Shown here one piece after another: positions 24,998 through 34,080 of a stretch of 64,000 nt of DNA (position 1 is its first letter; each line of letters opens with the position of its first letter). Under the pieces are notes generated by a model. That model saw only the letters and a program-made list of their open reading frames with translations, was not told where the DNA came from and did not search any database. The translations under genes were made by a program, and so were the position numbers. The stretch comes from Colwellia marinimaniae (lineage in GTDB: Bacteria; Pseudomonadota; Gammaproteobacteria; Enterobacterales; Alteromonadaceae), in assembly GCF_002207865.1 (NCBI RefSeq), contig NZ_BDQM01000011.1, forward strand, positions 55,745 through 119,744, in the 5' to 3' direction.

Positions 24998-26653
24998 ATG
25001 GCTAAAGCAATCATTGCTGATATTAAACCGATTAAAGTCAATTTGCATAAAGAGCAAGAATACTACTTTTGTACTTGTGGTCGTTCACAAAGCCAGCCTT
25101 TTTGTGATGGTTCACATAAAGGCACTGGACTTAAGTCCATGCGTTTTATTGCCCAAGATAGTGGCGATGCTTTTTTATGTCGATGTAAGCAAACTGACAA
25201 TGCACCTTATTGTGATGGCAGTCATAATAAATTAAGCAAAGAGCACATTGGTAAAGAAGGCGCTGCTGGAGAAACAGCTGTAGTCGCACAGCCGATAGAT
25301 ATTTTACCTGCAACTACTCCTTTAAGTACTAAGCCTTTAAGCACTACACCTTTAAGTAATAATCCTGCCAGTCAAATGCCAGTTGCCAGTCCAACCAAAG
25401 AAGAGCCAACGGTTGAATTTATCCATCAACTCGCTAAAGAGGGGTTAGCCGGCGTTGGCCAGCATGGCCCGATGACCTCCATGGGTGTACCCAGACATCA
25501 ATTACCACATTGGGATGATTTACAAATTATGGTGGCGCAAATGGCGCGTAAACCACTAATGGAAGATGCCACCGTTGCCACTGAACTTATTATTGGTCCA
25601 GAGGCTAAAAAACCCTTGCAGTTAAAGATCCCCTTATTTGTTTCAGATATGAGTTTTGGCGCCTTATCCGAAGAAGCTAAAATTTCTTTAGCAAAGGGCG
25701 CACAGCTTTCGGGGACTGGTATCTGCTCGGGAGAAGGTGGCATGTTGCCGGAAGAGCAGGCCGCTAATGCTCGTTATTTTTATGAGCTGGCCAGTGCCAA
25801 ATTTGGTTACAATGAAAAACTATTAAAAAATGTGCAAGCCTTTCATTTTAAAGGTGGCCAAGCAGCAAAAACAGGTACCGGCGGGCATTTACCAGCCAGT
25901 AAAAATGTAGGTAAAATATCACAAGTGAGGGGCATAACACCGGGGCAAGCGGCTATATCGCCGCCAACGTTTAAAGACTTGGTTAGTGTTAACGATTTTA
26001 AAGATTTTGCCGATCATGTTAGAGAGATTACTGGCGGTATTCCTATTGGCTTTAAACTTAGTGCTAATCATATTGAGCAAGATATACAATTCGCCCTAGA
26101 TGCCAGCGCAGATTACCTTATTTTAGATGGTCGTGGTGGTGGTACCGGCTCTGCTCCCGAAATGTTTCGAGATCATATCAGTGTGCCAACTATTCCAGCG
26201 CTTGCCCGAGCGAGGCGTTATCTTGATAAAGTTGGTGCTAGTGGTCGAGTAACACTTATTATAACCGGAGGACTACGGGTGCCTATGGACTTTGTTAAAG
26301 CACTCGCTCTGGGAGCCGACGGTATCGCAATTGCCAACAGTGCTATGCAATCTATAGGCTGCGTTGCCGCGCGGATTTGCCATACCAATAATTGTCCAGC
26401 GGGTATTGCCACGCAAAATGCCGATTTACGTCAACGACTCAATATTGAAAAAGCATCGCAACAATTGAGTAATTTCTTTGATGCCTCTACGCAGTTGATG
26501 CAGGTTATGGCACGTGCCTGTGGTCATCATGATTTTAAGCAATTTAACTTAAATGACTTATCGACTTGGCACCGTGACATGGCGTTACTTAGCGGGGTTA
26601 ATTTTTCCGGCGTCCTTGCTCAGGGGGAAATTTATCAAGGGGAACTTCGCTAA
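24998..26653 (+). CDS. CDGSH iron-sulfur + glutamate synthase FMN-domain fusion
   Basis: The product is 551 aa. Two N-terminal CDGSH [2Fe-2S] modules: CTCGRSQSQPFCDGSHKGTG (about 26-45) and CRCKQTDNAPYCDGSH (about 61-76), each with the 3Cys-1His ligand set. A Pro/Thr/Ser-rich linker (about 95-135) has a repeated PLSTKPLSTTPLS. Residues about 150-550 are the GltS FMN-binding barrel (PLFVSDMSFGALSEEAKISLAKGA, GICSGEGGMLPEE, DYLILDGRGGGTGSAPEMF, CHTNNCPAGIATQ). The glutaminase domain of true GltB is absent. A predicted flavin/Fe-S oxidoreductase, not a complete glutamate synthase. GAGGG ribosome site. Confidence 0.88.
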   Translation: MAKAIIADIKPIKVNLHKEQEYYFCTCGRSQSQPFCDGSHKGTGLKSMRFIAQDSGDAFLCRCKQTDNAPYCDGSHNKLSKEHIGKEGAAGETAVVAQPIDILPATTPLSTKPLSTTPLSNNPASQMPVASPTKEEPTVEFIHQLAKEGLAGVGQHGPMTSMGVPRHQLPHWDDLQIMVAQMARKPLMEDATVATELIIGPEAKKPLQLKIPLFVSDMSFGALSEEAKISLAKGAQLSGTGICSGEGGMLPEEQAANARYFYELASAKFGYNEKLLKNVQAFHFKGGQAAKTGTGGHLPASKNVGKISQVRGITPGQAAISPPTFKDLVSVNDFKDFADHVREITGGIPIGFKLSANHIEQDIQFALDASADYLILDGRGGGTGSAPEMFRDHISVPTIPALARARRYLDKVGASGRVTLIITGGLRVPMDFVKALALGADGIAIANSAMQSIGCVAARICHTNNCPAGIATQNADLRQRLNIEKASQQLSNFFDASTQLMQVMARACGHHDFKQFNLNDLSTWHRDMALLSGVNFSGVLAQGEIYQGELR

Positions 26654-26828
26654 GATGAAGGTAAAATGGCCGGCTAAAATGAATATATTTGTTATAGCCA
26701 TAGGTTAACTTCTAGGCTTTGTCGATTGCTGCTATACTGCAGCAATTCTTATGCTGCCAGCCTTTATCTATCGGTAAGTTCTATAAAGTATGCTGAGCCA
26801 GTCACCTTCTTTGCTCCCGAGACACCTT

Positions 26829-28154
26829 ATGTCCTTCGCTACCCTTAAATTATCCGCGCCAATTTTAACCGCTCTAGCGGATTTAGGTTATGAAAAACCT
26901 ACCGCTATTCAAAATAAAGCCATCCCTCACGTTTTAGCGGGTAGAGATATTATTGCCGCCGCACAAACAGGCACGGGAAAAACCGCCAGTTTTGTTTTAC
27001 CTTTACTTGAGCAACTCCACAGTCGTTATAAAAAAACCGACCATAAACTGCGTGGTAAACGTATTCGTGCGCTTATCTTGGTACCCACTCGAGAGTTGGC
27101 GGTGCAGGTAGAAGCAAGTATCAGTCAGTATGCTAAGCATTTAGAAATTAGCTCGATGGCAATGTACGGAGGTGTTGATGCACAAGCGCAAAAGCAACGT
27201 TTGATTTGGGGTATAGATATTCTTGTTGCTACGCCAGGACGTTTACTCGACATGGCGCATCAACGAGCTCTGTATTTTGATGAGCTTGATATGTTAGTGC
27301 TTGATGAAGCCGATAGAATGCTTGATATGGGTTTTATTGATGACATTAATAAGATTATTGAGCGTTTACCTGAGCAACGTCAAAATTTATTGTTTTCTGC
27401 CACTATTTCTGATGATGTACGTGGCTTAGCAAAAAGGACTATCCATAAGCCGGTGGAAATTTCCATTGGTAGGGATAGCGCTTCTAAGCCAAAAATTCAG
27501 CAGTGGTTAGTTACCGTAGATAAAAGTAATAAGTCGGCCTTGTTGAGTCATTTAATCAGCACGCAAAACTGGCAACAAGCACTTATCTTTATTGAAACTA
27601 AGCATGGCGCGGCCAAATTAGTCAGTCAGTTAGAAAAGCGCGGCATTGCCGCTGAGTGTATTCATAGCGGTAGAACTCAAGATATTCGTGAACAACTACT
27701 TAGTGATTTTAAATCAGGAAAAATTAAGTTTTTAGTGGCAACAGGTATTGCTGCTCGAGGGCTTGATATTGGCGAGCTTAGCCTGGTGGTAAATTATGAT
27801 TTGCCTGGGCAAGTAGATGATTATATTCACCGTATCGGCCGTACTGGCCGGGCAGGCGCGACAGGTGAAGCAGTTTCTTTGGTTTCTAAAGATAATTTCA
27901 GAGAGCTTTGCGCCATTGAAAGTCGTTTAGGCCATATTATTGAGCGTAAGGAGTTTAGCGAATTTCCGGTGAAAAAGACTGTGCCAGTGTCTATTTTAAA
28001 CTTTGAGTCTAAAAATGATAAAGCGAAAGGCCGTCAAGCTGCAAGTAAACAAGCTCGAAGCCCTAAACCTCGAAGCTTTAAAGCTGGCAGTAACCAGCCG
28101 AAAGTAAACCAGGCCAAAAAGGCGCACATTAGAAGTCCGTGGCCAGCTAAATAA
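26829..28154 (+). CDS. DEAD-box RNA helicase, RhlE-like
   Basis: Start chosen at ATG 26829 (MSFATLKLSAPILTAL), the usual RhlE N-terminus; the frame extends 13 codons upstream. 441 aa. Motifs: Q-motif GYEKPTAIQ, I AAQTGTGKT, Ia PTRELAVQ, II DEAD, III SAT, IV LIFIETK, V ATGIAARGLD, VI HRIGRTGRAG. Ends in a Lys/Arg/Ser/Pro-rich basic tail that would bind RNA. RhlE helicases remodel ribosome assembly or mRNA degradation complexes and are often cold-induced. Strong terminator follows. Confidence 0.92.
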   Translation: MSFATLKLSAPILTALADLGYEKPTAIQNKAIPHVLAGRDIIAAAQTGTGKTASFVLPLLEQLHSRYKKTDHKLRGKRIRALILVPTRELAVQVEASISQYAKHLEISSMAMYGGVDAQAQKQRLIWGIDILVATPGRLLDMAHQRALYFDELDMLVLDEADRMLDMGFIDDINKIIERLPEQRQNLLFSATISDDVRGLAKRTIHKPVEISIGRDSASKPKIQQWLVTVDKSNKSALLSHLISTQNWQQALIFIETKHGAAKLVSQLEKRGIAAECIHSGRTQDIREQLLSDFKSGKIKFLVATGIAARGLDIGELSLVVNYDLPGQVDDYIHRIGRTGRAGATGEAVSLVSKDNFRELCAIESRLGHIIERKEFSEFPVKKTVPVSILNFESKNDKAKGRQAASKQARSPKPRSFKAGSNQPKVNQAKKAHIRSPWPAK

Positions 28155-28185
28155 GTCTTTAAATCGACAGCGTATTATCAGTTAA

Positions 28186-28226
28186 ATAAAAACCGTCTAA
28201 ATGTAAATGTTTAGACGGTTTTTTGT
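28186..28226 (+). terminator. Rho-independent terminator after helicase
   Basis: AAAACCGTCTAAA / TTTAGACGGTTTT stem followed by further T residues, about 35 nt after the stop codon. Confidence 0.88.
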
Positions 28227-28409
28227 TTTTCACTAATTGTTTTTTACTAGTAAAGAAAATAATGTATGCTTTTGAAAAATAGTATTTTTATCATCAGGCA
28301 GCTCATATTACTTTAACACTAGCAAAATTCATTTTTGCAATCAAAGCACGCTTATCCGTTCATAGTCAGTTATAATGTTGCTATCTATTGAAAGTTATTT
28401 CAAACCGCT

Positions 28410-28470
28410 ATATATCCGTTCAACGGCAAGCTACTCTTGAACATGTATCTTGAAGTAAAACGGGTCTATA
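28410..28470. repeat. Dispersed palindromic mini-repeat
   Basis: Ends TATATCCGTT and AACGGGTCTATA are inverted, with a core similar to CAAGCTAC..TTGAA..TGTATCTTGAAG. The same kind of sequence is at 35391-35439 and at the ends of 41179-41442. A degenerate member of one repeat family. Confidence 0.5.
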
Positions 28471-28517
28471 GATAACTATTCAAGCAACTCTAGCCACGAC
28501 AACCTTTAGGTTTTTTA

Positions 28518-28973
28518 ATGATTAATAATGATATCCTTCGCCGCCTCAGTACTATTTTTGAGCTAACAGATGAAAAAGTTCGTACTATTTTTGCCTTAAG
28601 CCAATGTGAAATTAGTGAAGCGCAGTTAGCCAATTATTTAAAAGAAAAAGATGATGCTGACTATCAAGAAATACTCGATGTCGAATTTGCTAGTTTCTTA
28701 AATGGTCTGATTATTGATAAAAGAGGACCAAGTGATGGTCCGGTACGTCAAACTGAAGAGCAGTTAACCAATAACATGATTTTTAATAAAATTAAAATAG
28801 CTTTGTCTTTAAAAGCCGAAGAGGTGATTAGCATTCTAGAGCTCGCTGAGCTGCGTTTAGGTAAATATGAATTAAGTGCCTTCTTTAGAAACGCTAACAA
28901 TAAACATTATAGAGATTGCTCGGATGATGTTTTATCGACTTTTTTAAAGGGCTTAAAGATTAAATTTCAATAA
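28518..28973 (+). CDS. DUF1456 family protein (YehS-like)
   Basis: The product is 151 aa, made of two copies of a roughly 70-residue helical module: NNDILRRLSTIFELTDEKVRTIFALSQCEISEAQLANYLKEKDD and NNMIFNKIKIALSLKAEEVISILELAELRLGKYELSAFFRNANNKHYRDCSDDVLSTFLKGL. That is the DUF1456 duplication seen in E. coli YehS. Function unknown, cytosolic. Single-gene unit. Confidence 0.88.
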   Translation: MINNDILRRLSTIFELTDEKVRTIFALSQCEISEAQLANYLKEKDDADYQEILDVEFASFLNGLIIDKRGPSDGPVRQTEEQLTNNMIFNKIKIALSLKAEEVISILELAELRLGKYELSAFFRNANNKHYRDCSDDVLSTFLKGLKIKFQ

Positions 28974-29174
28974 GTAATACCATAGCGTTTAAATAGCTGC
29001 TCTTCATTGCGAAGGAAAAATTAGCACTCGCTAAGTTTACTTATCCATATATTGGCTGGTCCGCTAACCTAGCAGGAATTAGCGGGCGCCGTCACTAAAA
29101 CGTCATCTTATTTTCATCTTAGTTTCATATAACTCCCTTAAATTGCCACTTACCGTTAGTGATAGGAGAGTCAT

Positions 29175-29348
29175 ATGAATAATGAATATTGGCATGAAGC
29201 AGATTTGTTGGCAGATGATGAACTAACTAGGCCGGATAAAAAAGGCAAGGCTAAAGAGCGTAAACGGAAATGGCGTGAAATCGAAGCGATAAAAGACCAG
29301 CAGCGTTTACGCAGGGACATTGCTGGCTTTGAGCAATACTCTTATTAA
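29175..29348 (+). CDS. Small DUF3545-family protein (57 aa)
   Basis: ATG at 29175 preceded by AGGAGAG, an excellent ribosome site. The 57-residue product contains KERKRKWREIEAIKDQQRLRRDI, the hallmark of the DUF3545 family, after an acidic N-terminus. The family is short, highly charged, confined to Alteromonadales and Vibrionales, and of unknown function. Predicted as one basic helix with an aromatic C-terminus (FEQYSY). The 60 nt upstream carry promoter-like TTCATATAA. Confidence 0.75.
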   Translation: MNNEYWHEADLLADDELTRPDKKGKAKERKRKWREIEAIKDQQRLRRDIAGFEQYSY

Positions 29349-29584
29349 TTTTTTTTACCTCCTTTATATTGGCACTGACTGGCACTGAGATTTGTCGCCC
29401 CTTATTTCTGAGTGAAGCATGCACTTGCTTAGTTGAAAAATGCTAGGTATTAGGCGGTTTACGCTCAATAAATAAAGTAATAGCGCCGACAAAAATGAGT
29501 GTCAGTACACCTTACTGTTAACGTGATAAAAGTTGGCGGTCTGCATCTCCCCAGGGGGCTCTTGCTGCCGGTGGTTTTTATTAC

Positions 29585-29833
29585 TCAAGACTGCAACTCT
29601 TGCCATTTGTAATTTATTTCTGTAACCCTATCTTGTATAGGTAATGCATCTGTTAGTAGGTCACGTCTCTGACCAACTTAAGCGACTTGTAACTGCTGCA
29701 GTTACCCTCAGTATGGGCTACCTCTGAGCGGGTCATGATAAGCTGTTGACTGTTGAGATAGCAAAAAACTACTAGTGATGAGAATTAATAGGCAGATGAG
29801 ACCCGCTAAGCAGATTTTTAGCTTGATAGTCAT
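29585..29833 (-). pseudogene. Possible decayed membrane protein remnant
   Basis: On the minus strand an ATG at 29833 opens MTIKLKICLAGLICLLILITSSFLL, a convincing N-terminal signal anchor, but stops after 41 codons (29708). A different frame then runs to 29585 with RRDLLTDALPIQDRVTEINYKWQELQS. This looks like one gene broken by a frameshift and stops, but the family cannot be named and a short true peptide or chance cannot be excluded. The rest of 29349-30029 shows no gene. Confidence 0.25.
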
Positions 29834-29930
29834 GGCTTATAGTCAGCTCACTTTGACCAAGCCAACTTGATTAATTCGCTTATTCTCCATTCCTCTCAGT
29901 GTAAAGCAATGTTATTATTGCGTTAAAATA

Positions 29931-29947
29931 TGATACAAATTGATACA
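29931..29947 (+). promoter_or_regulatory. TGATACA direct repeat upstream of mipA-like operon
   Basis: TGATACA occurs at 29931-29937 and 29941-29947, a 10-bp period on one face of the helix, 83 nt before the first gene. It is a candidate site for the response regulator encoded in the same operon. Confidence 0.4.
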
Positions 29948-30029
29948 TCAGCTTAATTTGTGTTACGTCTATTGTTTCAATGCTTAGTTAATATTACGGT
30001 TATCAAACAGAGACATTCACAGGGAATTT

Positions 30030-31076
30030 ATGAAAAACTTAATCAAAACCACCGTAGTTAGCTTAGTTGCCACCAGTGTTATTTTAACTTCATTTGCTGC
30101 GACCGCAGCAGAAGAGAGTGAAAATAAAAATGTAGCACCAATAGAGCAAGTAAAAACAGTGGCAAAAGGTGATAAGCAAACAGATAATAAAGTACTCACT
30201 AAAGAGCCAATAAAAGCACGCACAAAAGGTACTGCAGCAGAGGAAGAAAGTCATGACCATGATGGGTTTTCTTTTTGCATTGGTGACTGTGATGATGAAA
30301 AACATCAAGCGCACAGTTGTGACGATGATGACAAAGACTGTGAGACCATTCATCGCTTCTTTCAAAATCGCAGAGACGGCTTTTATGTTGATGTCAGTGC
30401 CATCAGCAGTGTTGGTGATGATTATGCTTATGCCGCCAATGCCGATACTGAGTCAGAATTTGATGTCACCATTAGTTACCGAGTACAGTTAGTAGGCTTG
30501 TTTATTGAGTCACCAGGTATTAGTACTCGTCGAATTCAAGGTATGTACTCAATGCCTGCCTGGGGGGTTAATTTCTATAATAGTGAAGATTACTCTTTTG
30601 ATTTGTTTTACCAGTATAGTACTCGCGGCATTGAGGGCTTAGCAGGTATTCAAAGCCGTAATGAAGATGAACGTGCGGGTCTTAGAATGACCGGATTTTA
30701 TGACAACAGTCAGCTACAGATGATTTACTCTCCTGTTAGTCGCAATGGTGAAGGCAGTGATGGTATTGAAGCTTCTATTTCATACAGTTATAACTGGCAG
30801 TATAGAAATACTAATTTCTATAGCAATCTTGGCATGCAATACCGTTCAAAAGAAGTAACACCATATGGTGTACAAACGTGGGCTGACGATAACTTATCAA
30901 CTAAAGATGGTCTCAGCTACTCGGCCGAGTTAGGGGTTGAATACCCTTTAACTACTGATTGGGTGATAGGCAGTTATGTCGGTTATAACGCGCTGTCTGA
31001 ACGCAGTATTGCCGCACGCCAAGATACCGTAGAAGACGGTTACCGTGCTGGCCTTTTACTAACATTTATTTTTTAA
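30030..31076 (+). CDS. MipA/OmpV-family outer-membrane protein with Asp/His-rich insert
   Basis: The product is 348 aa. Signal peptide 1-26 (ATAA). Residues about 70-112 form an acidic, His- and Cys-containing segment (EEESHDHDGFSFCIGDCDDEK, HSCDDDDKDCETIH) that could bind metal. The remainder is a beta-barrel with alternating aromatic strands ending in F (LLLTFIF), matching the MipA/OmpV fold (PAWGVNFYNSEDYSFDLFYQYSTRGIEGLAG...RAGLRMTGFYDNSQLQMIYSP). MipA relatives scaffold murein hydrolases or act as porins. AGGGA ribosome site. First gene of an operon with DUF3019, a response regulator and a kinase. Confidence 0.75.
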   Translation: MKNLIKTTVVSLVATSVILTSFAATAAEESENKNVAPIEQVKTVAKGDKQTDNKVLTKEPIKARTKGTAAEEESHDHDGFSFCIGDCDDEKHQAHSCDDDDKDCETIHRFFQNRRDGFYVDVSAISSVGDDYAYAANADTESEFDVTISYRVQLVGLFIESPGISTRRIQGMYSMPAWGVNFYNSEDYSFDLFYQYSTRGIEGLAGIQSRNEDERAGLRMTGFYDNSQLQMIYSPVSRNGEGSDGIEASISYSYNWQYRNTNFYSNLGMQYRSKEVTPYGVQTWADDNLSTKDGLSYSAELGVEYPLTTDWVIGSYVGYNALSERSIAARQDTVEDGYRAGLLLTFIF

Positions 31077-31082
31077 GGGTCC

Positions 31083-31520
31083 ATGGCGATGCTCTCTACA
31101 AAAATGAACAAGCAGCTACAACGGTTGCTATTACCACTTAAAACCTCTTGTTTGCTACTATTGTTGTTAGTCATCAATTCGGTAGCTAATGCGACCGAGA
31201 TACAAGCGAGTATGCAGGTAAGTCCAGAGCAATGTGTTGCTATGCGCCAAGGGCAGGCTTGTTATGTTTCGGTGCAGTTAAGCTGGCAAGTTACTAGCCC
31301 AGGCAATTATTGCGTATATCTCTCGGCAGCGACTAAAGCACTTAATTGCTGGGAAAATACCACTGAGGGTGAATTTAAAAAATCATTTGATAGTAATATC
31401 AATTTAGAATTTTCATTAAGACGTCAAAATGACAGTTTATCGGTAGCAACCGCGGTAGTAAAAATGGCTTGGGTTCATAAGAAAAAAGGTCAGCCAAGAA
31501 AATCATGGCGTATCTTTTAG
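31083..31520 (+). CDS. DUF3019 domain-containing exported protein
   Basis: The product is 145 aa; ATG only 6 nt after the upstream stop. Signal peptide to about residue 36 (ANA). The mature part matches DUF3019: MQVSPEQCVAMRQGQACYVSVQLSWQ, GNYCVYLSAATKALNCWENTTEGEFKKSFDSNINLEFSLRR, with four Cys likely forming two disulfides. Small periplasmic protein of unknown function, consistently linked to MipA/OmpV and a two-component pair in Shewanella-type genomes; possibly a signal input for the kinase. Confidence 0.8.
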   Translation: MAMLSTKMNKQLQRLLLPLKTSCLLLLLLVINSVANATEIQASMQVSPEQCVAMRQGQACYVSVQLSWQVTSPGNYCVYLSAATKALNCWENTTEGEFKKSFDSNINLEFSLRRQNDSLSVATAVVKMAWVHKKKGQPRKSWRIF

Positions 31521-31581
31521 CGTAAATTACTCCCTGGAGTCACTCTTTGGCATGACTGCTGCTAATGCAGCTGAAAGGCTC

Positions 31582-31613
31582 ACTAAAACAAACTAAAACA
31601 AACTAAGACAAAC
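31582..31613. repeat. 10-bp tandem repeat (three units)
   Basis: ACTAAAACAA, ACTAAAACAA, ACTAAGACAA in tandem between the DUF3019 gene and the response regulator gene. Short slippage-type repeat in the operon leader. Confidence 0.7.
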
Positions 31614-31629
31614 ATAGGATAGCTAAGAC

Positions 31630-32364
31630 ATGGTAGCGCAAACGGGTTCGCATATTTTATTAGTTGAAGATGATATCGATCTCGCCCACTGGATAGCGGA
31701 CTATTTAATCGCACGTGACTTTAAAGTCACCACCTGCCACCGAGGGGATGAGGCGGTGGCTCTTATTGGCTCACTTAATCCTGATATTGTTTTACTCGAT
31801 GGCATGTTACCCGGTATGGATGGACTTGATGTCTGCAAGACAGTACGAGCCAGCTTTACTAACCCTATCATTATGATCACCGCCCGTGATGAAGAAATCG
31901 ATGAGGTGCTAGGGCTAGAGATGGGCGCTGATGACTATATCACTAAGCCCGTTCGAGCTAGGGTATTGCTGGCTCGGATTCGCGCTTTACTGCGTCGTGA
32001 GGAAAAGTCTCGTACAGCAAATAGCCAGCTTAGTGTTGATGAGCTGGCGTCTAATGGGGTACTCAAGTTCAGCGGTTTGCTGATTAGTGCACAGGCCCGC
32101 AGTGTCATCCTTGATGGCGAGTCGATAAAATTATCCTCTAATGAGTTTGATGTTTTATGGTTTCTCGCCAGCAAAGCGGGGCAGGTGGTGTCTCGTAAAG
32201 AGCTGGTGAGCCACTTTCGTGGCTTTGATTATGACGGTTTTGATCGCTCCATTGACTTACGCATATCAAGGTTACGAAAAAAATTAAAAGATGACTCTTC
32301 TGAGCCTTTTCGCATTAAAACCATCTGGGGTAAAGGCTACTTATTTGCCAAGGATGTTTGGTAA
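31630..32364 (+). CDS. OmpR-family response regulator (RstA-like)
   Basis: The product is 244 aa. Receiver: D14/D15, phospho-acceptor D57 (DIVLLDGMLPGMDG), K106 (ITKPV). Winged helix about 140-240 with SNEFDVLWFLASKAGQVVSRKELVSHFRGFDYDGFDRSIDLRISRLRKKLKDD...IKTIWGKGYLF; the FDYDGFDRSID..ISRLR segment is typical of RstA/CpxR-like regulators. Separated by about 110 nt from DUF3019 but same orientation, so likely in one operon. Proposed to bind the TGATACA direct repeat at 29931. Confidence 0.88.
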   Translation: MVAQTGSHILLVEDDIDLAHWIADYLIARDFKVTTCHRGDEAVALIGSLNPDIVLLDGMLPGMDGLDVCKTVRASFTNPIIMITARDEEIDEVLGLEMGADDYITKPVRARVLLARIRALLRREEKSRTANSQLSVDELASNGVLKFSGLLISAQARSVILDGESIKLSSNEFDVLWFLASKAGQVVSRKELVSHFRGFDYDGFDRSIDLRISRLRKKLKDDSSEPFRIKTIWGKGYLFAKDVW

Positions 32365-32411
32365 TTAGCGCTATATTCCTTCTTTTAGACAATTTTCAGG
32401 GTTAACTCTTT

Positions 32412-33728
32412 ATGCGTAATTTAACGCTTTCTTTACTGGCGGTAGTGCTCATCGCGACGATTGGTTTAGGTTGGATGTTTGATGGTATTTATGAGCAATA
32501 CTTAACGCAATATAGTGACCAAGAGCAACAACAATCAACAACAGTACAGCAAGATGCCATCAGTGTTTTAGAGCAAGTAGGTACTCACTTGGCGGTAACG
32601 CTGTCGGCGCTTGATAACCGTCAAGAGTTTATTGATAAATGGCCTAACGAAGGTACATTGTCATTACACTTACAGCCTTTAACGAACTTTCCTTTACCAC
32701 AAGCCTTACTTGACGATTTGACTGCCGGCCAGCCGTTATTACTTGAAACCGATGATAGTATTGCCTTGCATTTTTATCTTGCTCGTACTGATGAACTCTT
32801 GGTCTTAACCACGCTGCCCCACACAGGCAATCAAGGTAACTCATTATTACCTGTTTTTCTAACCAGTTTGTTTTATTTGGCGGTATTGCTCTTAATGCTA
32901 TTGTGGCTTTATCCACTAGCAAAAAGATTAATGACCTTACGACAAGCGGCACAATCATTTGGCGAAGGTAATTTAAATCAGCGTATAGATGTTGGCTCTA
33001 TCTCTTATATTCGTGATTTAGAATTAGAATTTAACCGTATGGCGCAGCGTATTGATGATTTAGTTACCGATATAAAGTTACTCAGTAGCGCTGTTTCTCA
33101 CGATTTACGTACTCCCTTGGCACGCATTCGCTTTGGTATTGATACCATTCAAGAAGAAGATGATCCTGTTTTACGCAAACGTTTTGAGCAAAGGATTAGT
33201 GATAACGTTGATGAAATGGTTGATTTGGTCGAAAGTTTACTGAGTTACGCTCGTTTAGATCAAACCTTAATCACCCTAAATAAAGCCCCGGTAGATTTTA
33301 TCGCACTGCTTAATACCTGTATTAATAATAAAAGCCAAGATGATATTGAACTGACTTTGCAGGTACCTAAACAGCAAGTGATGGTTGATGGTGAATTCTC
33401 TTATTTAATGGTGTTGATGAGTAACTTATTACAAAATGCCTATCAGTACTGCGATAGTCAAATTCAGGTAACCGTGGTCGAGCAGGGCAGTAATATTATT
33501 GTTACGGTTAGCGATGATGGTCAGGGTATTGCTATCGAGCAAAGAGAACAAATCATGAAACCTTTTATTCGCGGTCAAGGTAGCGAGAAAAAAGTAAAGG
33601 GTTACGGTATGGGGCTTGCCATCGTTAAGCGAATTGTCGAGTGGCATCACGGTAATATCACCATTGACAACTCAGCAAGCTTACACGGGGCACAATTTAG
33701 CATAACGCTGCCTAAAGCTAAAGTATAA
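32412..33728 (+). CDS. Sensor histidine kinase (RstB-like)
   Basis: The product is 438 aa. TM1 about 5-23, short periplasmic domain about 24-145, TM2 about 146-168, HAMP (YPLAKRLMTLRQAAQSFGEGNLNQRID), H-box AVSHDLRTPLARIRF with H230, N-box LMSNLLQNAYQYCD, G1 VSDDGQGI, G2 KGYGMGLAIVKRI. The S-H-D-L-R-T-P-L-A-R-I form fits the RstB/CpxA/EnvZ group. Forms the pair with the regulator 47 nt upstream. Confidence 0.88.
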   Translation: MRNLTLSLLAVVLIATIGLGWMFDGIYEQYLTQYSDQEQQQSTTVQQDAISVLEQVGTHLAVTLSALDNRQEFIDKWPNEGTLSLHLQPLTNFPLPQALLDDLTAGQPLLLETDDSIALHFYLARTDELLVLTTLPHTGNQGNSLLPVFLTSLFYLAVLLLMLLWLYPLAKRLMTLRQAAQSFGEGNLNQRIDVGSISYIRDLELEFNRMAQRIDDLVTDIKLLSSAVSHDLRTPLARIRFGIDTIQEEDDPVLRKRFEQRISDNVDEMVDLVESLLSYARLDQTLITLNKAPVDFIALLNTCINNKSQDDIELTLQVPKQQVMVDGEFSYLMVLMSNLLQNAYQYCDSQIQVTVVEQGSNIIVTVSDDGQGIAIEQREQIMKPFIRGQGSEKKVKGYGMGLAIVKRIVEWHHGNITIDNSASLHGAQFSITLPKAKV

Positions 33729-33769
33729 GCAAAGCCAGTAGAGCCAAAATTATATCAACAAAAAATAGG

Positions 33770-33801
33770 CAAAAAAAAGCCACGTTATCCACGTGGCTGA
33801 A
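33770..33801 (-). terminator. Terminator of the CreA gene (minus strand)
   Basis: AGCCACGT/ACGTGGCT stem; on the minus strand it is followed by a run of seven T residues. Lies 280 nt past the CreA stop codon and may also stop leftward read-through into the kinase gene. Confidence 0.6.
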
Positions 33802-34080
33802 AATAATCAATGTAAGGGAATACAAATGATCAGGAAGTTGAGTAGCGTTTAAGCAAGTGAGCGATTTACTGACTATTAGCAAGAGGTTGACCAGCATTAA
33901 TGCGCAACCCTATACCGATAAAAAAACTTCAGTAATTACTCACTCCTAACGAAGTAGAGTAATTGTACTAACTACTTCGCTGATGTAAAGTTATTTTTTG
34001 TAATTAACAGAGGTAAATATTATTTTGTGCTATTTAACTCAGGGGTTGGTAGGGTGGCAAACGACACGTTATTACGGTTC

